In this document: positions 32,918 to 42,100 of the stretch, piece by piece
Position numbering within the stretch: position 1 is the stretch's first letter
How the letters are laid out: every line of letters begins with the position of its first letter
NCBI RefSeq assembly: GCF_042651485.1
Contig: NZ_JBHSDH010000012.1
Span: forward strand, 124,001 to 188,000
Length of the DNA stretch: 64,000 nt
Reading direction: 5' to 3'
DNA from: Sphingorhabdus_B arenilitoris
GTDB taxonomy: Bacteria; Pseudomonadota; Alphaproteobacteria; Sphingomonadales; Sphingomonadaceae
Position numbers and translations under genes: made by a program
The notes under the pieces: generated by a model
Databases searched by the model: none
What the model was told of the DNA's origin: nothing
Seen by the model: only the letters and a program-made list of their open reading frames with translations

Positions 32918-34501
32918 ATGACAAAACCAAAAGTACTTATTTCCGACAGCATGGATCCCAACGCAGCCCGCATATTTGAAGAGCGCGGCTGTGACGTCGA
33001 TGTGATTACCGGCGAAACGCCTGAACAGTTGATGGCGCGGATTGGCGAATATGACGGCCTCGCCATCCGCAGCTCAACCAAAGTGACGCAGGCTATCCTT
33101 GATGCGGCGACCAATCTGAAAGTCATTGGCCGGGCCGGTATCGGCGTCGACAATGTCGATATTCCTGCTGCTTCCTCCAAAGGCGTCGTCGTGATGAACA
33201 CGCCCTTTGGCAACAGCATCACCACGGCGGAACATGCCATTGCCATGATGTTTGCACTGGCCCGGCAAATTCCAGAGGCCGACGCGTCAACACAGGCGGG
33301 CAAATGGGAAAAGAACCGCTTCATGGGCGTGGAACTGACCGGTAAGACCTTGGGCCTGATCGGAGCCGGGAACATCGGCGGTATCGTTGCCACCCGCGCA
33401 CTGGGACTGAAAATGAAGGTCGTGGCTTTTGACCCTTTCCTGACTGCGGATCGCGCGGTTGAAATGGGCATTGAAAAAGTCGAGTTGGACGATCTGCTCG
33501 CCCGGGCCGATTTCATCACGCTGCACACGCCGCTGACCGATCAGACGCGCAATATCCTGTCGAAGGAAAATCTGGCAAAGACCAAACAGGGCGTGCGGAT
33601 TATCAATTGTGCCCGCGGGGGATTGATCGACGAAGCGGCATTGAAAGCGGCGCTTGATAGCGGCCATGTCGCCGGTGCTGCATTGGATGTGTTTGAAACG
33701 GAGCCTGCCAAGGAATCACCGCTTTTCGGCACCCCGGGCTTCATCTGCACGCCCCATTTGGGTGCATCGACCAATGAAGCGCAGGTCAATGTTGCTTTGC
33801 AAGTGGCCGAGCAGATGGCCGATTATCTCGTCAATGGCGGGGTTACGAATGCGCTCAATATGCCCAGCCTGAGTGCAGAAGAAGCGCCGAAGTTGAAACC
33901 TTACATGGCGCTTGCTGAACAGCTTGGCTCGCTGGTTGGGCAATTGTCGCATGGCAATTTGACCAAGATCGCGATTGAGGTTGAAGGTGCGGCGGCGAAG
34001 TTGAATATCAAGCCGATTACTGGAGCGGTTCTGGCTGGTTTTATGCGCCGATATTCCGACACGGTGAATATGGTCAACGCGCCGTTCCTAGCGAAAGAAC
34101 GCGGTTTGGAAGTCAGCGAAGTGCGCCACGAACGCGAAGGCGCGTTTCAGACATTGGTGCGCGTGACCGTGGAAACCGAGCAAGGACCGAAATCGGTCGC
34201 TGGAACGCTGTTCGGTCACAATGCGCCGCGCCTGGTTGAAATTTTCGGCATCGGCATGGAGGCAGAGCTGACCGGCGATATGCTCTATATCGTTAACGAA
34301 GATGCGCCCGGATTTATCGGCAGCGTGGGTACGGCACTCGGCAAAGCTGGCCTTAACATCGGCACATTCCAGCTGGGCCGCCGCCATGCGGGCGGTGAGG
34401 CCATCTTGCTGCTTACTATGGATTCGGAAATACCGCAGCCGGTGCTCGACGATGTTTGTAAGCTGGCAGGCGTGAAGACGGTAAAGGCGCTTAAGTTTTA
34501 A
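32918..34501 (+). CDS. serA: D-3-phosphoglycerate dehydrogenase
   Basis: 527 residues, the long SerA form with an intervening domain and a C-terminal ACT domain. It oxidises 3-phosphoglycerate, the first step of serine synthesis. The Rossmann loop is LGLIGAGNIGG near 144-154. The catalytic Arg is in NCARGGLIDE, and the His in TPHLGASTNEA. The ACT domain begins near MLYIVNEDAPGFIG and may bind serine for feedback control. It is positioned after serC across a 138-bp gap with a repeat, so the two may share the leader-controlled transcript. Confidence 0.97.
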   Translation: MTKPKVLISDSMDPNAARIFEERGCDVDVITGETPEQLMARIGEYDGLAIRSSTKVTQAILDAATNLKVIGRAGIGVDNVDIPAASSKGVVVMNTPFGNSITTAEHAIAMMFALARQIPEADASTQAGKWEKNRFMGVELTGKTLGLIGAGNIGGIVATRALGLKMKVVAFDPFLTADRAVEMGIEKVELDDLLARADFITLHTPLTDQTRNILSKENLAKTKQGVRIINCARGGLIDEAALKAALDSGHVAGAALDVFETEPAKESPLFGTPGFICTPHLGASTNEAQVNVALQVAEQMADYLVNGGVTNALNMPSLSAEEAPKLKPYMALAEQLGSLVGQLSHGNLTKIAIEVEGAAAKLNIKPITGAVLAGFMRRYSDTVNMVNAPFLAKERGLEVSEVRHEREGAFQTLVRVTVETEQGPKSVAGTLFGHNAPRLVEIFGIGMEAELTGDMLYIVNEDAPGFIGSVGTALGKAGLNIGTFQLGRRHAGGEAILLLTMDSEIPQPVLDDVCKLAGVKTVKALKF

Positions 34502-34508
34502 CATTGAC

Positions 34509-34535
34509 AGCCCTCTCTCCTCGGGGGAGAGGGCT
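34509..34535. repeat. Hairpin between serA and hisZ
   Basis: AGCCCTCTC and GAGAGGGCT form a perfect 9-bp stem that can be extended by CC/GG. No T-run follows, so it is more likely a transcript-stabilising or attenuating hairpin than a terminator. It ends 8 bases before the hisZ start. Confidence 0.45.
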
Positions 34536-34543
34536 AAGTTCCT

Positions 34544-35665
34544 ATGACCAACATACCATCCGACCTATTGCCCGAAGGTTTTCGGGATCGTTTGCCGCCT
34601 CATGCTGCCTCGGCCGCAAAGCTGACCCGTGCCATGCTCGATGTTTTGGCAAGCCATGGCTATGGCCGGGTAGAACCGTCCATGGCCGAATTTGAAGAGA
34701 CCATGGCAGCGCGCAGCGGCGGTATGATGCGTAACCGGTTGCTGCGGTTCAGCGATCCGGTATCCGGGCATACACTGGCATTGCGCGGTGACATTACGGT
34801 GCAGGTGGGGCGCATTGCGACGACCCGGCTCGCTGATGCGGCGCGGCCTTTGCGCCTGTCCTATCGCGGTCATGTGCTTCGTTTGAAAGCAGCACCGCTG
34901 AGGCCAGAGCGGGAAATCACCCAATTGGGCGCGGAGCTGATTGGCAATGACAGTGTCGCTGCGGCCAGTGAAATCGTCGCAGTTGCCATCGAAGCGCTGG
35001 AGGCTGCGGGCGTTAAAGACATTATCGCGGATTTCACATTGCCTGATTTGGTCGAGCTGCTGGCCAAGGATGCGTTACCGCTGCCGTCCGAAAAAATTGA
35101 TGCTGTCCGCACAGAGCTTGATATGAAAGATGCAGGCGGCCTTGCTGCGCTGGGCGCACAGGCCTATCTGCCGCTTTTGGAGGCAACAGGACCTTTTGCA
35201 GAGGCAGCAGCAAAGCTGGAGGCGATTGATAGTGATGGGCTATTGTCGTCGCGTATTGCGGGGCTGCGGGAGATTGCAGAACGGTTAGAGGGCCGAGCAA
35301 CGATCACGCTTGATCCGACCGAAAGGCACGGATTTGAATATCAAAGCTGGTTTGGCTTTACCTTGTTTGCACGCGGTCATGCAGCCGCGCTCGGCCGGGG
35401 CGGCACCTATACCATTACCCGCGATGATGGCAGCGAAGAGGCCGCGACCGGATTCTCCCTCTATCCCGACCCGCTGATGGACGGGATTTTGGATGCTGAT
35501 GAAGATAAACGGTTATTCCTGCCGCTTGGCACGGACCCAGCAAAGGCGGCGCGGCTGCGCGGTGAAGGCTGGATAACGATAGCGGCGCTCGACGGACATG
35601 ATGATGCGCGGCGGCTGGGCTGCGGGCATATATTGCATAATGGCAGGGCCGTGCCGACCGAGTGA
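34544..35665 (+). CDS. hisZ: ATP phosphoribosyltransferase regulatory subunit
   Basis: 373 residues. HisZ is a HisRS-like protein that forms a complex with short HisG and confers histidine feedback on the first step of histidine synthesis. The N-terminus LPEGFRDRLPPHAASAAKL and FSDPVSGHTLALRGDITVQVGRIATTR keep the class II core (split here across motif 2). The C-terminal ~90 residues lack the HisRS anticodon domain. No hisG is nearby in the window. The start is 42 bp after serA, with the hairpin between them. This placement before purA is common in sphingomonads, from memory. Confidence 0.9.
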   Translation: MTNIPSDLLPEGFRDRLPPHAASAAKLTRAMLDVLASHGYGRVEPSMAEFEETMAARSGGMMRNRLLRFSDPVSGHTLALRGDITVQVGRIATTRLADAARPLRLSYRGHVLRLKAAPLRPEREITQLGAELIGNDSVAAASEIVAVAIEALEAAGVKDIIADFTLPDLVELLAKDALPLPSEKIDAVRTELDMKDAGGLAALGAQAYLPLLEATGPFAEAAAKLEAIDSDGLLSSRIAGLREIAERLEGRATITLDPTERHGFEYQSWFGFTLFARGHAAALGRGGTYTITRDDGSEEAATGFSLYPDPLMDGILDADEDKRLFLPLGTDPAKAARLRGEGWITIAALDGHDDARRLGCGHILHNGRAVPTE

Positions 35666-35745
35666 AAGGATGCGGCGCGGTAATGCTGGACGAATCTTGT
35701 GCTCCGCACTAGGGACGGGCGGAACTTTATTGCAGGGAAAATCAC

Positions 35746-37035
35746 TTGGCTAACGTAACGGTAATTGGCGCTCAATGGGGCGATGAGGGTAAAGGCAAAA
35801 TCGTCGATTGGCTGTCGAGCAAAGCCGATGTTGTTGCGAGATTCCAGGGCGGCCATAATGCCGGACATACGCTGGTCATTGGAGATAATGTCTATAAATT
35901 ATCGCTTTTGCCCAGCGGAATAGTGCGCGGTACTTTGTCGGTGATCGGTAATGGCGTGGTATTCGATCCCTGGCATTTCCGCGATGAAGTGGCCAAGCTA
36001 AAAGGTCAGGGCGTCGAAATCAGCCCTGAAAATCTGCAGGTTGCCGAAAATGCTCCCCTCATCCTGCCTTTTCACCGTGACCTCGATGGCTTGCGCGAAG
36101 CGGCTGCAGGAAGCGGCAAGATCGGCACCACAGGGCGCGGCATTGGCCCTGCATATGAAGATAAGGTGGGCAGGCGTTCGATCCGCGTGTGTGACCTAGC
36201 ACATCTTGATGACTTGGGACCACAGCTTGATCGGATTTGTGCGCACCACGACGCGCTGCGTAAAGGATTTGGCGAACAGCCGATTGACCGGCAACGCTTG
36301 CTGGATGACCTTTGGGATATCGCCGCCTTTATCCTGCCCTTTGCTAAGCCGGTCTGGCGCACGCTGAATCAAGCAAAGCGCGAGGGTAAGCGGATATTGT
36401 TCGAAGGTGCGCAGGGTGTGTTGCTGGACATTGACCATGGCACCTATCCGTTTGTAACGAGTTCGAATGTGGTTGCGGGTACGGCATCGAGCGGCACCGG
36501 CATTGGTCCGTCTGGCGTTGGCTATGTCTTGGGTATTGTAAAGGCCTACACGACCCGCGTGGGATCAGGACCTTTCCCTACCGAGTTGCAGGACGATGTC
36601 GGGCAGCGACTGGGTGAGCGCGGACATGAATTTGGCACGGTCACCGGACGGCAACGCCGCTGCGGCTGGTTTGATGCAGTATTGGTGCGACAAAGCTGTG
36701 CGGTATCGGGCGTATCGGGCATTGCACTGACCAAGATTGACGTATTGGATGGGCTGGAGACGATCAAAATCTGCATCGGCTACCGTTTGGATGGCAGGGA
36801 ATATGACTATCTGCCGCCGCATGCTGCGGATCAGGCCAAAGTTGAACCAGTCTATGAAGAAATGCCAGGCTGGCAGGGTACGACCGCAGGCGCACGCAGC
36901 TGGGCCGATTTGCCCGCGCAAGCGATCAAATATGTCAAGCGTATCGAAGAATTGATTGAATGCCCCGTGGCCTGTGTCAGCACATCGCCCGAGCGCGAGG
37001 ATACTATTTTGGTGAGAGATCCCTTTGCGGATTAA
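35746..37035 (+). CDS. purA: Adenylosuccinate synthetase
   Basis: 429 residues. It condenses IMP and aspartate using GTP in AMP synthesis. The N-terminal GTP-binding loop is GAQWGDEGKGKIVDW at 8-22; GHNAGHTLV and GTTGRGIGPAYEDK bind IMP. QGVLLDIDHGTYPFVTSS is another family line. The start is TTG (MANVTVIGAQ), with AGGGA nine bases upstream. No ATG fits the family start. The next gene overlaps its stop by 11 bases. Confidence 0.97.
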   Translation: MANVTVIGAQWGDEGKGKIVDWLSSKADVVARFQGGHNAGHTLVIGDNVYKLSLLPSGIVRGTLSVIGNGVVFDPWHFRDEVAKLKGQGVEISPENLQVAENAPLILPFHRDLDGLREAAAGSGKIGTTGRGIGPAYEDKVGRRSIRVCDLAHLDDLGPQLDRICAHHDALRKGFGEQPIDRQRLLDDLWDIAAFILPFAKPVWRTLNQAKREGKRILFEGAQGVLLDIDHGTYPFVTSSNVVAGTASSGTGIGPSGVGYVLGIVKAYTTRVGSGPFPTELQDDVGQRLGERGHEFGTVTGRQRRCGWFDAVLVRQSCAVSGVSGIALTKIDVLDGLETIKICIGYRLDGREYDYLPPHAADQAKVEPVYEEMPGWQGTTAGARSWADLPAQAIKYVKRIEELIECPVACVSTSPEREDTILVRDPFAD

Positions 37036-37603
37036 GCTGCCTTGCGCGCTGATCGCCATGTCATTGGCCGCCTGCGCCGAGGGACAGCCTATACCCCAGA
37101 CACAAGAAGCCGATAAGCCCGCCATGGCCATTCCCGCAGCTCCAGCGACATCTCCGACCAGCCTTCCTGTGGTTGCTGATGGCGTGAAGGCCAATCGGAT
37201 AATCGTCGATAAAAGCGACCGTGTGTTGATCCTATATGACGGTGATACCGAAATTGCCCGCTATTCTGGCATTCGCTTTGGCGATGCGCCAGCCGGGCAT
37301 AAACAGTTTGAGGGCGATGAAAAAACCCCCGAAGGCGAATATCGCATCAATGGCCGCAATCCAGCCAGCCGGTATCATTTATCTCTGCGCATCTCCTATC
37401 CCAATGCCGCCGACCGCGCTTATGCAAAGTCGCAGGGCAAGGATCCGGGCGGCGATATTTTTATTCACGGGCAACCCAATGGCTATAACGACCCGGTGAT
37501 AGCGCGCGATTGGACCGATGGTTGTATCGCGCTCAGCAATGCTGAAATTGCGCAGATATGGAAACTGGTGCCCGATGGCACCAAAATCATCATTCAGCCA
37601 TAG
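37025..37603 (+). CDS. L,D-transpeptidase (YkuD) lipoprotein
   Basis: 192 residues. The lipoprotein signal carries LAAC (Cys17). A Pro/Ala linker (~25-50) is followed by a YkuD domain. The catalytic pair is H148 in FIHGQPN and C167 in DWTDGCIALSN, a T-D-G-C variant of the usual SHGC. Such enzymes make 3-3 peptidoglycan cross-links or attach proteins to the wall. The start is TTG, overlapping the purA end by 11 bases and supported by the signal sequence. Membrane anchoring by lipid is inferred. Confidence 0.85.
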   Translation: MRIKLPCALIAMSLAACAEGQPIPQTQEADKPAMAIPAAPATSPTSLPVVADGVKANRIIVDKSDRVLILYDGDTEIARYSGIRFGDAPAGHKQFEGDEKTPEGEYRINGRNPASRYHLSLRISYPNAADRAYAKSQGKDPGGDIFIHGQPNGYNDPVIARDWTDGCIALSNAEIAQIWKLVPDGTKIIIQP

Positions 37604-37612
37604 GGTCGCGCG

Positions 37613-38947
37613 TTAGCTGGGCCCTGCCTCTGCCCCCAGTCCTGCCTTGGCCTCCGCAGCGAGCGTTTGCGATGAAATAACCTGCGCGGCCACCAAGTCA
37701 CCGATCACATTCAATGTGGTGCGGCACATATCCAGCAAGCGATCGACACCCAAAATCAGGCCCAATGCTTCTGGCGGTACGCCGATGCCTGCTAGGATCA
37801 GGGCGATAACAGGAAGCGAACCTGCGGGCACGCCAGCGGTACCAATCCCGCCCAAGATGCAGATCAGCATAACGAACAGCTGCTGCTGCAAAGTGAGGTC
37901 AACGCCAAAAAACTGCGCGAGGAACAGGACCGTCACCCCTTCGAACATCGCGGTGCCATTTTGGTTGGCGGTGGCCCCAATGGTCAGGACAAAACGCGAT
38001 ACTTTTTCGGGAAGCTTCAACTGGTCTTTGGCCACGCGCAGCGCGGTGGGCAGCGTGGCATTGGATGATGCGGTGGAGAAAGCCATTACGAAAGCTTCGC
38101 GGGTTTCGCTGAAAAATGCGATCGGGGACTTTCGCGCGATAAATTTCAGGATGATCGGAAACACTCCGAACATCTGAATGGCAAGAGCAAGGAGCACCAC
38201 GCCGACATAGGCGGCAAGTTTTTCAATAATCTCCCACCCAAATTGAGATGCCAGATTGAACATGAAACAGAATATCGCAATCGGCGCCAATCGGATAACC
38301 AGACCGATCAGCTTCATTGAGATTTCAAAAACCGCTTCAATCCCTTGTTTCAGCTTTTCGGTATTTGGGCTATTGGTGAGCAACAGTCCGATGCCGAAAA
38401 ACAAGGCGAAGAACATCACCGCCAGAATATCATTCTGGCTCATCGCTGTGATGAAATTGCTGGGCACGATATTGATAACAGCATCGACACCGGACGGGGT
38501 CTCGGCGGATTTTTGGACAATACCCTTTGCACCCTCTTGCCCTTGAACCAGTAATTCTTGCGCCGCTGCCCGGTCAACACCTGCGCCCGGTTGCAGGACA
38601 TTTACCACCGTCAAACTGACCGCCACGGCGATGGAAGAAACGACAACCGTATAGACCAGTGTGCGGATACCGATTTTTTTCAGCGCCGCTGCCTCGCCCA
38701 TTTCGGCGACGCCGACAACCAGTGCGGAAAATAACAGCGGGATGACAAGCATGAATAGCAAGCGCAGAAAAATCTGGCCAATCGGGTTGGTGACATAGGT
38801 GACAACATATTCGACCCATTGCGCACCGCCGGCAAAGCTATACACCGCAAGGCCAAGCAACAGTCCTGTGGCAAAGCCCGCCAGCATCTGCCATTGAAGG
38901 CGATTATGGCCTATTTGGTGTTCGCCATTTGCGGTGGTGGTTGTCAT
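37613..38947 (-). CDS. Dicarboxylate/amino acid:cation symporter (DAACS, GltP-like)
   Basis: 444 residues with eight membrane helices and two re-entrant hairpins. FSTASSNATLPTAL is the serine-rich HP1 tip, NQNGTAMFEG is the NMDGT-equivalent of TM7, and GVPAGSLPVIALILAG is HP2. RLLDMCRTTLNVIGD near the end binds the amino-acid carboxylate. In GltP and GltPh the Arg/Asp pair here favours glutamate/aspartate, which fits the neighbouring NAD-glutamate dehydrogenase on the other strand. That metabolic link is inference. Confidence 0.9.
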   Translation of the reverse strand: MTTTTANGEHQIGHNRLQWQMLAGFATGLLLGLAVYSFAGGAQWVEYVVTYVTNPIGQIFLRLLFMLVIPLLFSALVVGVAEMGEAAALKKIGIRTLVYTVVVSSIAVAVSLTVVNVLQPGAGVDRAAAQELLVQGQEGAKGIVQKSAETPSGVDAVINIVPSNFITAMSQNDILAVMFFALFFGIGLLLTNSPNTEKLKQGIEAVFEISMKLIGLVIRLAPIAIFCFMFNLASQFGWEIIEKLAAYVGVVLLALAIQMFGVFPIILKFIARKSPIAFFSETREAFVMAFSTASSNATLPTALRVAKDQLKLPEKVSRFVLTIGATANQNGTAMFEGVTVLFLAQFFGVDLTLQQQLFVMLICILGGIGTAGVPAGSLPVIALILAGIGVPPEALGLILGVDRLLDMCRTTLNVIGDLVAAQVISSQTLAAEAKAGLGAEAGPS

Positions 38948-39086
38948 ATGCTCCCCAGTCCCTTTTTCTGTGCAATATATGCTAGGGCCAATGCTTAGCT
39001 GAGCTTTGACGCAACGGCAACATCGTGTGGGCGAGTAGCATTTAACTATGGCCTGCCTCTAGTCACAATTGAAACTATGAAGCTTG

Positions 39087-39110
39087 TATGCGCATGCCAA
39101 CAGGCGCATA
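39087..39110 (+). other. Inverted repeat in the leader of the GDH gene
   Basis: TATGCGC and GCGCATA form a perfect 7-bp inverted repeat with a 10-base loop, 47 bases before the start of the GDH gene. It may be a regulator site or leader hairpin. Confidence 0.3.
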
Positions 39111-39156
39111 GAGGGGCAACCCAAATTCCCATTTGCGACATGGAAAGAGGACATAA

Positions 39157-42100
39157 ATGGCCGCGAGCAAAACCGCAAAAACCCCCGCCACGATTGATAG
39201 CAAACTGATTAAACCGATGATGGCGGCTTTTGCTGCTAACACCTTGCCGGGCGAGGATGAAGGGTTTGATGATGCGGCCTGCCGCGATGCCGCATATTTT
39301 GCTTTAGAAACGGGATTGACGCGCAAGGCGGGAAGCGTCGCGATTAAAGCCGCCAGCTTTACCGACCAAATGGGACGGCTCGCAACGCGGATTATAATCT
39401 GCAATGACGATATGCCGTTTCTGGTGGATTCGGTCGCGGCCGCGCTGGTGGCCAACGGAGTGAATGTCCAGCGGGTAATCCACCCGGTTGTCACGGTGAC
39501 ACGTAACGACAAAGGCCAGCTTTTGTCACTGAGTGCCAAGCGATTGGATGATGGCACCGCTGAATCGGTCATATATGTCGAAGCCGATCGGATCGATTCC
39601 AAGCATCGCAGAATCTTGGAACAGCAGCTGACCGAAATATTATTTGAGGTCAGATGCGCTGTATCCGATTGGCAAGCGATGCTGGCCGAAATGGACAAGG
39701 ATATTGCCGCGTTGCCCGGCGGTGAAGGCGCGGAATTGATCCGCTGGTTCCAAAATGGCAATATGACTGTCCTGGGTCATGAACATTTAAGCCGCGATGG
39801 CAAGCGTAGCTCCAAACTGGGTATTTCACGGGCCAGCGAGGCACCAATATTGTCCGAGGCGAGCGTTGCTTTGGCATTTGACTGGTTTGAAAAAGGCGGG
39901 CAGGCGCCATTGATCCTGAAAGCCAATCGTTTGTCGCGTGTGCACCGTAATGTGCTGCTCGACCTGTTGCTCGTGCCGGTAATGGATGGGAAGAAAATCA
40001 CAGCTCTATCGGTTATTGCGGGGCTATGGACGAGCGAGGCAAGCGCCAGCGGGCCGATGGAGGTGCCGCTGCTGCGCACGCATATGCAGGCGCTGATGCA
40101 GAAATTTGGCTTTGATCCAGCGGGGCACGCCGGAAAGGCGATGGCGCACGTTTTGACCGCGTTGCCGCATGATTTATTGGTTTCGTTAAGGCCTGATGAT
40201 CTGGAGCGGGTGACATTGACCGCGATGTCGCTCACCGACCGGCCCAGACCGAAATTGCTTGCTGTCCGCTCTCCGCTGGGGCGGCATCTATTCGTATTTG
40301 TCTGGCTGCGCCGCGATGATGTGTCCACCGCCATGCGGCAGGCGATTTCCAATATGTTGACCGATGCAGCGGGCGCTAATCTGCTGGGCTGGTCAATCAC
40401 ATTGGAAGATGCGGGGATTGCGCTGATCCGTTATACGCTCGACTTGCCGGACCGGTCGGTCAAGGTTGATGAGGCCGGGCTGGACGAGAAATTGGAGCTG
40501 ATGGTCCGCGGCTGGGAACCGGCTGTTGAGGCTGAGCTTGCCCGGCTGCTCGATGAAAAGCGCGCGGCGGCCATGCTGGTGCATTACGGGAAGGCATTTT
40601 CGGCAACCTACCGCGCCGCTTATTCGACCGAGGAGGCGGCGCAGGATATGCTCTGCCTCGTCCGCATGGAGCGCGAACAGACCAAGATCGTCCGGCTGCA
40701 TTCGCCCGATGCTGCTGCCAGTAAATTGGGCCTGAAGGTCTATAATGCGGGCGGCGCGCTGCCTTTAAGCGATGTTGTTCCGGCGCTCGAAAATTTCGGC
40801 TTTAACGTTATCGAAGAATCGCCCCGGCCATTGGATGAGGGTAAGCTTGCCTATATTCATGATTTCACATTGCAGTTGAAAAATAATGTCGATGTGCCGT
40901 CCGTCATGGCGCGGGCTGATATATTAGAAACTGCCTTGGCTCAGGTGCTGGACGGGGACGCTGAAAATGATGCGTTTAACCAGTTAATCGTCGCTGCCGC
41001 ATTGGAACCTCAGGCGGCATTATGGCTGCGCGCTTGGTTCCGTTATTTGCGGCAAACCGGGCTCAGCTATGGCATGTTGAATGTCGTGGAAGCCTTGGCC
41101 AAAAACCCGGCCGTGACCCAGGCGATCATCGCTCTGTTCGCGGCCTTACACGACCCGCAGGCCAAAGAGGACCGGCAAAAGGCTGCGGCTAAGCTTGAAA
41201 GAGCGATAGATAGCGGCCTTGCGGATGTCGCCGCAATTGATGAAGACCGGGTGCTTCGCTTGTTCCGTGCGGTGGTGCAGGCAACTTTGCGCAGCAATGC
41301 CTATGCACCTGCCGCCGAAACGGCGTTGGCGTTCAAATTGGACAGCGCCAAAATTCCGGGGCTGCCCGAACCAAAGCCTTGGCGCGAAATATGGGTATAT
41401 AGCCCGCGCGTCGAAGGAATCCATTTGCGCGCCGGACCTGTCGCACGCGGGGGCTTACGCTGGTCCGACCGCCGCGATGATTTCCGCACCGAGATATTAG
41501 GCCTGATGAAGGCGCAGCGAGTGAAAAATGCGGTGATTGTGCCGACAGGGGCCAAGGGCGGATTTTATCCGAAACGCTTGCCTGATCCGCGCGTCAACCG
41601 CGATGCTTGGTTCGAAGAGGGCAAAGAAAGCTACCGCATTTTCATCCGCACATTGTTGTCGGTGACCGATAATATTGTCGGCGGAAAGATAGTTCATCCT
41701 AAAAGCGTCGTTATCGGCGACGGTGATGATCCCTATTTTGTGGTGGCGGCTGATAAAGGGACGGCCACATTTTCCGATACGGCCAATGCCATCGCCATTG
41801 AACATGGGTTCTGGCTGGGCGACGCTTTTGCAAGCGGCGGGTCGGTGGGTTATGACCATAAAGCCATGGGGATAACTGCCAAAGGAGGTTGGATTTCGGT
41901 GCAGCGGCATTTTGCCGAAATGGGCATCGATGTGCAAAAACAGCCTGTCACGGCCGCCGGTATTGGCGATATGTCGGGCGATGTTTTTGGCAACGGGATG
42001 CTATTATCGAAAGCGATCAAATTGGTCGCGGCCTTTGACCATCGCAATATTTTTATCGACCCTGATCCCGATCCAGCAAAAAGCTGGAAAGAACGTAAAA

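Noticed and set aside
34544..35665. A second histidyl-tRNA synthetase
   Set aside because: The protein lacks the anticodon-binding domain and key histidine-binding lines, so HisZ is the better call.
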